This document shows positions 60,250 to 64,000 of a stretch of DNA of 64,000 bases, in pieces. The first letter of the stretch is position 1. The number at the start of each line of letters is the position of its first letter. Origin of the DNA: Paragorgia papillata (Eukaryota > Cnidaria > Anthozoa > Scleralcyonacea > Coralliidae); contig JAWNZC010000337.1 in NCBI GenBank assembly GCA_035771165.1, positions 682,001 to 746,000 on the forward strand. Direction: 5' to 3'. The position numbers and the translations under genes are program-made. The notes beneath the pieces were generated by a model that saw only the letters and a program-made list of their open reading frames with translations, had not been told where the DNA came from and did not search any database.

Positions 60250-60636
60250 GGCCATGTCCACACTGATCCGTTTTCAAAGGAAAACGGGGACCTCGTATCG
60301 AAAACGTATCAAACGTTTTCCGTCCACACTGTCGTTTTCGAATCGTTTTCGCCGTTTAGTAAAAAGCTAAAAAGATCTACAGGGGTATGAATGAATAGTT
60401 CTAGATGACTGAAACCAAGTTAACATAATCGTGACATCATCGTTTCCCAAAAGCTTCGTTTTTGCCGTCCACACTGGTGCAGAAAAACGGCGTCTTTCGT
60501 CTTCGAATGTCTGGAGAGCGTTTTCGAAACGCTCCGTTTTCGGTCACCGAAGATGCCGGATTAGTGTGGACGAAAGGTCTAACCGTATCAAATAGTCTCC
60601 GTTTTCGTTTGAAAACGGATTAGTGTGGACATGGCC
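60250..60636. mobile_element. MITE of the GGCCATGTCCACACTAATCC family, copy 2 (complete)
   Basis: 387 bp with both ends intact: GGCCATGTCCACACTGATCC and GATTAGTGTGGACATGGCC, flanked by TTA on both sides (60247-60249, 60637-60639). The interior matches 2666-3037. It lies just upstream of the TIMM10B-like exon, probably in an intron. Confidence 0.85.
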
Positions 60637-60679
60637 TTAAACACACGTTTGTAAAGTTGCACTTATACGTCTAGTAAGT

Positions 60680-60897
<218 letters not shown>

Positions 60898-60934
60898 TAT
60901 AGGTATCGATCGAGCCCCTTTTTTAAGGCGGCGC

Positions 60935-61172
60935 TGGGCGGCACTCATTAATATTCAAGCAGCACTCATTAATATTCAGGCGGCGTTCTCATTAATATTC
61001 AGGCGGGTCTCATTAATATTCAAGCTGCACTCATTAATATTCAAGCTGCACTCATTAATATTCAAGCTGCACTCATTAATATTCAAGCTGCACTCATTAA
61101 TATTCAAGCTGCACTCATTAATATTCAAGCTGCACTCATTAATATTCAGGCGGGTCTCATTAATATTCAGGG
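60935..61172 (+). repeat. 20-21 bp satellite, CATTAATATTCAAGCTGCACT
   Basis: Eleven or so copies of CTCATTAATATTCAAGCTGC. The outer copies vary (CAGGCGGCGTT, CAGGCGGGT) and the inner six are nearly identical, a pattern of recent internal expansion. Confidence 0.92.
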
Positions 61173-61189
61173 CTCATTATGGCAAGCCG

Positions 61190-61630
61190 CGAGAAAAAAC
61201 GTACGATACAAGCGTTGAAACGTTTGTGAATATTTTGACACAGAAAATGCTTAGCAACGAACACTTAGAACCTAAATATTCAGACTGATATTTGCATATG
61301 CCATGATGTGTACAAAACTCATTAGAGAAGATCATTAGAGGGTCATTTGCGAATGAAACAATGGGACATGTTCGGGCAGGGCAATTAATGGATTAGAGAC
61401 CAAAAAGAGCGCGTGTATTTTGCATAAGACAGAATTCAGCAATCAGTTTAAAATATTGTAGGCTTTGGTTTAAACTTATACATATATAAAAAAACCCAAA
61501 TTACGGTAACTTACATACAAGTAGTTTACACTGATCATCTAGTAAGTCTGCTTCTTAGATTATATTTAGGCGTTTTTATTTTAAAAGTAGTCTTTCTTGT
61601 CGTTTGATGATAATTGTGACATCTTCTTTT
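61190..61630. other. Unassigned stretch, no gene seen
   Basis: Between the 21 bp satellite and the first virus-like small ORF. The missing 5' exon of the TIMM10B-like gene could lie here or further right, but no convincing ATG exon with a donor was found. Confidence 0.4.
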
Positions 61631-61631
61631 G

Positions 61632-61859
61632 TCATGGGTAAATATTTTGATCTAGTCGTTCATGGTTTTCTCTTTCATCTGGAATCATCTTTGCCAAGTC
61701 TCTCTCTTTCGGGTAGCCCAAACTTTCCCAGTTATGAAAGAAATTATGTTTAAGCGTTGGTTGTTCAACGGTAAGAGGCGGTGTTAGAAAATAGGTTTTA
61801 GGTGTAGTAGGGAAATCCCACGGAAGATCGTCAGATTCTTGCTTTATAACTTGTGTCAA
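61632..61859 (-). CDS. Unrecognised small ORF next to virus-like genes
   Basis: 75-codon minus-strand frame with ATG and stop, rich in Pro, Glu and Asp (for example DDLPWDFPTTPKTYF and KMIPDERENHERLDQN). Composition is ordinary protein-like, unlike the repeat frames nearby. It sits about 270 bp downstream of the 79 aa ORF on the same strand and may belong to the same integrated element. No family is recognised. Confidence 0.3.
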   Translation of the reverse strand: MTQVIKQESDDLPWDFPTTPKTYFLTPPLTVEQPTLKHNFFHNWESLGYPKERDLAKMIPDERENHERLDQNIYP

Positions 61860-62124
61860 ATTTGGTGTATTTTTCCGAGGCTGAGTTTGAGGATTATCTA
61901 TTTTTATTTCGGTTCAAAATTATTTTCATTAAATCCATCGTAATATAAGCCCTGGGACATGCAGTACAGAAACCAATTGAATGTGAAAAAGATAAGGGAG
62001 ATCCTAAGTTACATAATTTACATTGATTGTTATCCTGATAGAAATCTTTCCATGAACATTTAGGATACTGAAGTAAATATACAACGTGTGCAATACTTTG
62101 ACAGTGTTCACATCCTCCAGTAAG

Positions 62125-62364
62125 TTATTTCTTGACATCGTATTCTGTAAGACAATATTCTATCAAATCAGTGATATTTGTTCTTGGTATAGTTCTTCCA
62201 TTATATACTATTTCCCGTCTTGAATTCCACACGAGAAGGCTATGAGATATCAGCAAACTGTTTAGCAGAGAAGACGCTTTCTCTTCATTGATTTCGTAGT
62301 GTAAATGTGATAGTATTTGTTGGACGCGATAATTAGCGAGACTTGTTTCTTCCATGATGTTCAC
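62125..62364 (-). CDS. Small element-encoded protein, 79 aa
   Basis: Open frame with ATG and stop on the minus strand. It shows a leucine-rich N-terminal half, then LLVWNSRREIVYNGRTIP and TNITDLIEYCL. The pattern of a WN-x-RGEIV-like strand followed by an IP-x-TNI-x-DL turn is one I recall from proteins carried by DNA virus-like or mobile elements in aquatic animals; this is impression, not a search result. It is divergent from the ATPase frame at 63.5 kb, with a minisatellite between them, as expected for one element. No catalytic motif is visible. Confidence 0.4.
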   Translation of the reverse strand: MNIMEETSLANYRVQQILSHLHYEINEEKASSLLNSLLISHSLLVWNSRREIVYNGRTIPRTNITDLIEYCLTEYDVKK

Positions 62365-62534
62365 GATTAAACTGACTATCGTAGAAACTTTTAGTTCTTT
62401 TATACCATTTCTGCGAGTCCTTCTAAAACAGGACCAAGCAACAGGCTTAGAAATCCTTCACCGTTTTGAACCAGTGTTTTCTTTTTTCGCCTAAAACTTC
62501 GCCGGGGATCAACCAGAATGTGTATATAAGCCGA

Positions 62535-63445
62535 TAAGAGAAAGATAAGAAAGATAAAAGGAAGATAAGGAATGTAAAAGGAAGATAAAGGAAAGATAAG
62601 GAAGATAAGAGAAAGATAAGGAAAATAAGAGAAAGATAAGAAAGATAGAAGGAAGATAAGGAAGGTAAAAGGAAGATAAAGGAAAGATAAGGAAGATAAG
62701 AGAAAGATAAGGAAGATAAGAGGAAGTTAAGGAAGATAAGAGAAAGATAAGAGAAAGGTAAGAGAAAGATAAGAGGAAGATAAGAGGAAGATAAGGAAGG
62801 TGAAAGGAAGATAAAGGAAGATAAAGATAAGGAAGATAAGAGAAAGATAAGGAAGATAAGAGGAAGTTAAGGAAGATAAGAGAAAGATAAGAGAAAGGTA
62901 AGAGAAAGATAAGAGGAAGATAAGATGAAGATAAGAGGAAGATAAGAGGAAGACAAGGAAGGTGAAAGGAAGATAAGGAAGATAAGAGGAAGATAAGAGG
63001 AGGATAAAAGGAAGATAATGAAAGATAAGAGGAAGATAAGAAGAAGATAAGAGGAAGATAAGGAAGATAAAGAAGATAAAGGGAAGATAAGGAATATAAG
63101 AGGACGATAAGAGGAAGATAATAGGAAGATAAGGAAGATAAAGGGAAGATAAAGAAGATAAAGGGAAGATAAAGGGAAGAAAAGGAAGATAAGGAAGATA
63201 AGAGGAAGATAATGAAGATAAAGGGAAGATAAGGGGAAGATAAGGAAGATAAAGGGAAGATAAGGGGAAGATAAGGAAGATAAAGGGAGGATAAGGAAGA
63301 TAAAGGGAAGATAAGAAGAAGATAAGGAAGATAAAGGGAAGATAAGGAAGATAAAGGGAAGATAAGAGGAAGATAAGGAAGATAAAGGGAAGATAAGGAA
63401 GATAAAGGGAAGATAAGGAAGATAAGGAAGATAAAAAGAAAGTGA
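62535..63445 (+). repeat. GGAAGATAA minisatellite, 0.9 kb
   Basis: Mixture of GGAAGATAA, GAGAAAGATAA and AAAGGGAAGATAA units. Longer phrases repeat (62570-62800 and 62800-62960). It lies between the minus-strand 79 aa ORF and the plus-strand finger/ATPase frame. Minus-strand Leu/Ser-rich frames of 300 codons are artefacts. Confidence 0.95.
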
Positions 63446-63523
63446 AATAGGGAAAAAATTGAAATAAATTGTCCGAATATGCTTTGAAACAATCATTTTA
63501 CTCCTAATCGTCAAAGAGTCAAC

Positions 63524-64000
63524 ATGTCGTACATCTGTATTACTTGCGGGGAAAATGTTTCGACAAGAGGCAATCTTCAACATCATATTAAAAATTTCCA
63601 CTAGGAAAGTAATACCGGGCATGTTTCCCCGGTTATCAATGAAGTAACAGTCATACAGCATCCATTTACTTGCATTGTCGCTGGATGCACACAGAGTGGT
63701 AAAACAGTATGGGTAAAAACGCTTCTGGAAAACGCCAAAACTACGATTAACCCTCCTCCCGAACGTGTCATTTCGTGTTATGGACAATGGCAGCCCATGT
63801 ATTTAGAAATGATCAAAACAATACCTGGGAGCGAATTCTACGAGGGTATACCTTCCGACATTGACTCTGATAATTTTCTTGATGTTTCGAAGCGAAGTCT
63901 TATTGTCCTCGATGATCTCATGGATCAATCAGGAGGAGATAAACGTATTGCTAGTTTATTTACTAAGGGAAGTCATCATAGGAATCTCTCAGTGATCTAT
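63524..64000 (+). CDS. Virus-like packaging ATPase with N-terminal C2H2 finger, in-frame TAG, partial
   Basis: ATG at 63524 opens 26 codons forming one C2H2 finger (C-x2-C-x12-H-x4-H), then TAG at 63602-63604. The same frame continues open to the window edge with a P-loop NTPase: Walker A GCTQSGKT near 63685-63710, Walker B-like LIVLDDLM near 63900, and LFTKGSHHRNLSVIY at the edge. This layout resembles A32/FtsK-HerA type packaging ATPases of integrated double-stranded DNA virus-like elements (Polinton/adintovirus-like), which pump DNA into capsids. After the TAG there is no in-frame ATG before about 63798. The copy is therefore either broken, or the finger and ATPase are joined by splicing, readthrough or are separate. 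Which virus group is inference from memory of motifs. Confidence 0.65.

Noticed and set aside
62509..63787. Minus-strand Leu/Ser/Phe-rich frames over 300 codons, resembling membrane proteins
   Set aside because: Translation of the GGAAGATAA minisatellite; two frames are equally open and the composition follows the repeat unit.

Overview
The window looks like nuclear DNA of an invertebrate animal. It is AT-rich, nearly free of long ORFs, has spliced genes with short phase-0 exons and canonical GT-AG junctions, and is packed with foldback elements, MITEs, SINEs, a decayed LINE and minisatellites. The repeat style (many small inverted-repeat elements, a 5S-derived SINE, TTAGGG-like telomeric sequence) fits an anthozoan cnidarian or similar marine invertebrate best, but the species cannot be fixed from sequence alone.

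Three host genes can be rebuilt by hand from splice sites and protein families. (1) A cyclin-I/G-like gene on the minus strand: nine coding exons from 17164 down to 233, with the 3' end outside the left edge. (2) A second, divergent cyclin-I/G-like gene on the plus strand, exons from about 38.2 or 41.1 kb to a stop at 50347. It keeps the exon layout of the first gene (75, 141 and 120 nt exons identical in length and phase), so the two are ancient paralogues lying head to head about 21 kb apart. (3) The last two exons of a small mitochondrial Tim chaperone (TIMM10B/Tim9b-like) on the minus strand at 60177-60082 and 56530-56396. Its intron holds a 2.5 kb trinucleotide array that switches strand twice.

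The right edge (about 61.6-64.0 kb) appears to be part of an integrated DNA-virus-like or Polinton-like element: minus-strand small ORFs, a 0.9 kb GATAAGGAA minisatellite, then a plus-strand C2H2 finger followed, across an in-frame TAG, by a packaging-ATPase-like domain that runs off the window.

The rest is repeats. 0.7-3.0 kb: foldback and PIF/Harbinger-type MITEs. 9-15.2 kb: several TIR elements inside cyclin introns, including a pogo/Tigger remnant nested in a larger TA-flanked TIR pair that also encloses cyclin exon 2 and a BEN-like coding remnant. 17.6 kb: tRNA-derived SINE. 23.1-25.5 kb: broken non-LTR retrotransposon with a MITE in its ORF. 29.5-30.7 kb: hAT-type element with an 8 bp target duplication, carrying a telomere-like element bounded by its own TIRs. 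31.9-34.2 kb: long foldback. 36.9-38.3 kb: large palindrome at the start of cyclin gene 2. 42-43 kb: tRNA-like SINE copies. 47.7, 50.7-51.8, 57.4-59.9, 60.7-61.2 and 62.5-63.4 kb: simple and minisatellite arrays. 52.9-56.9 kb: foldbacks and a 5S-derived SINE.
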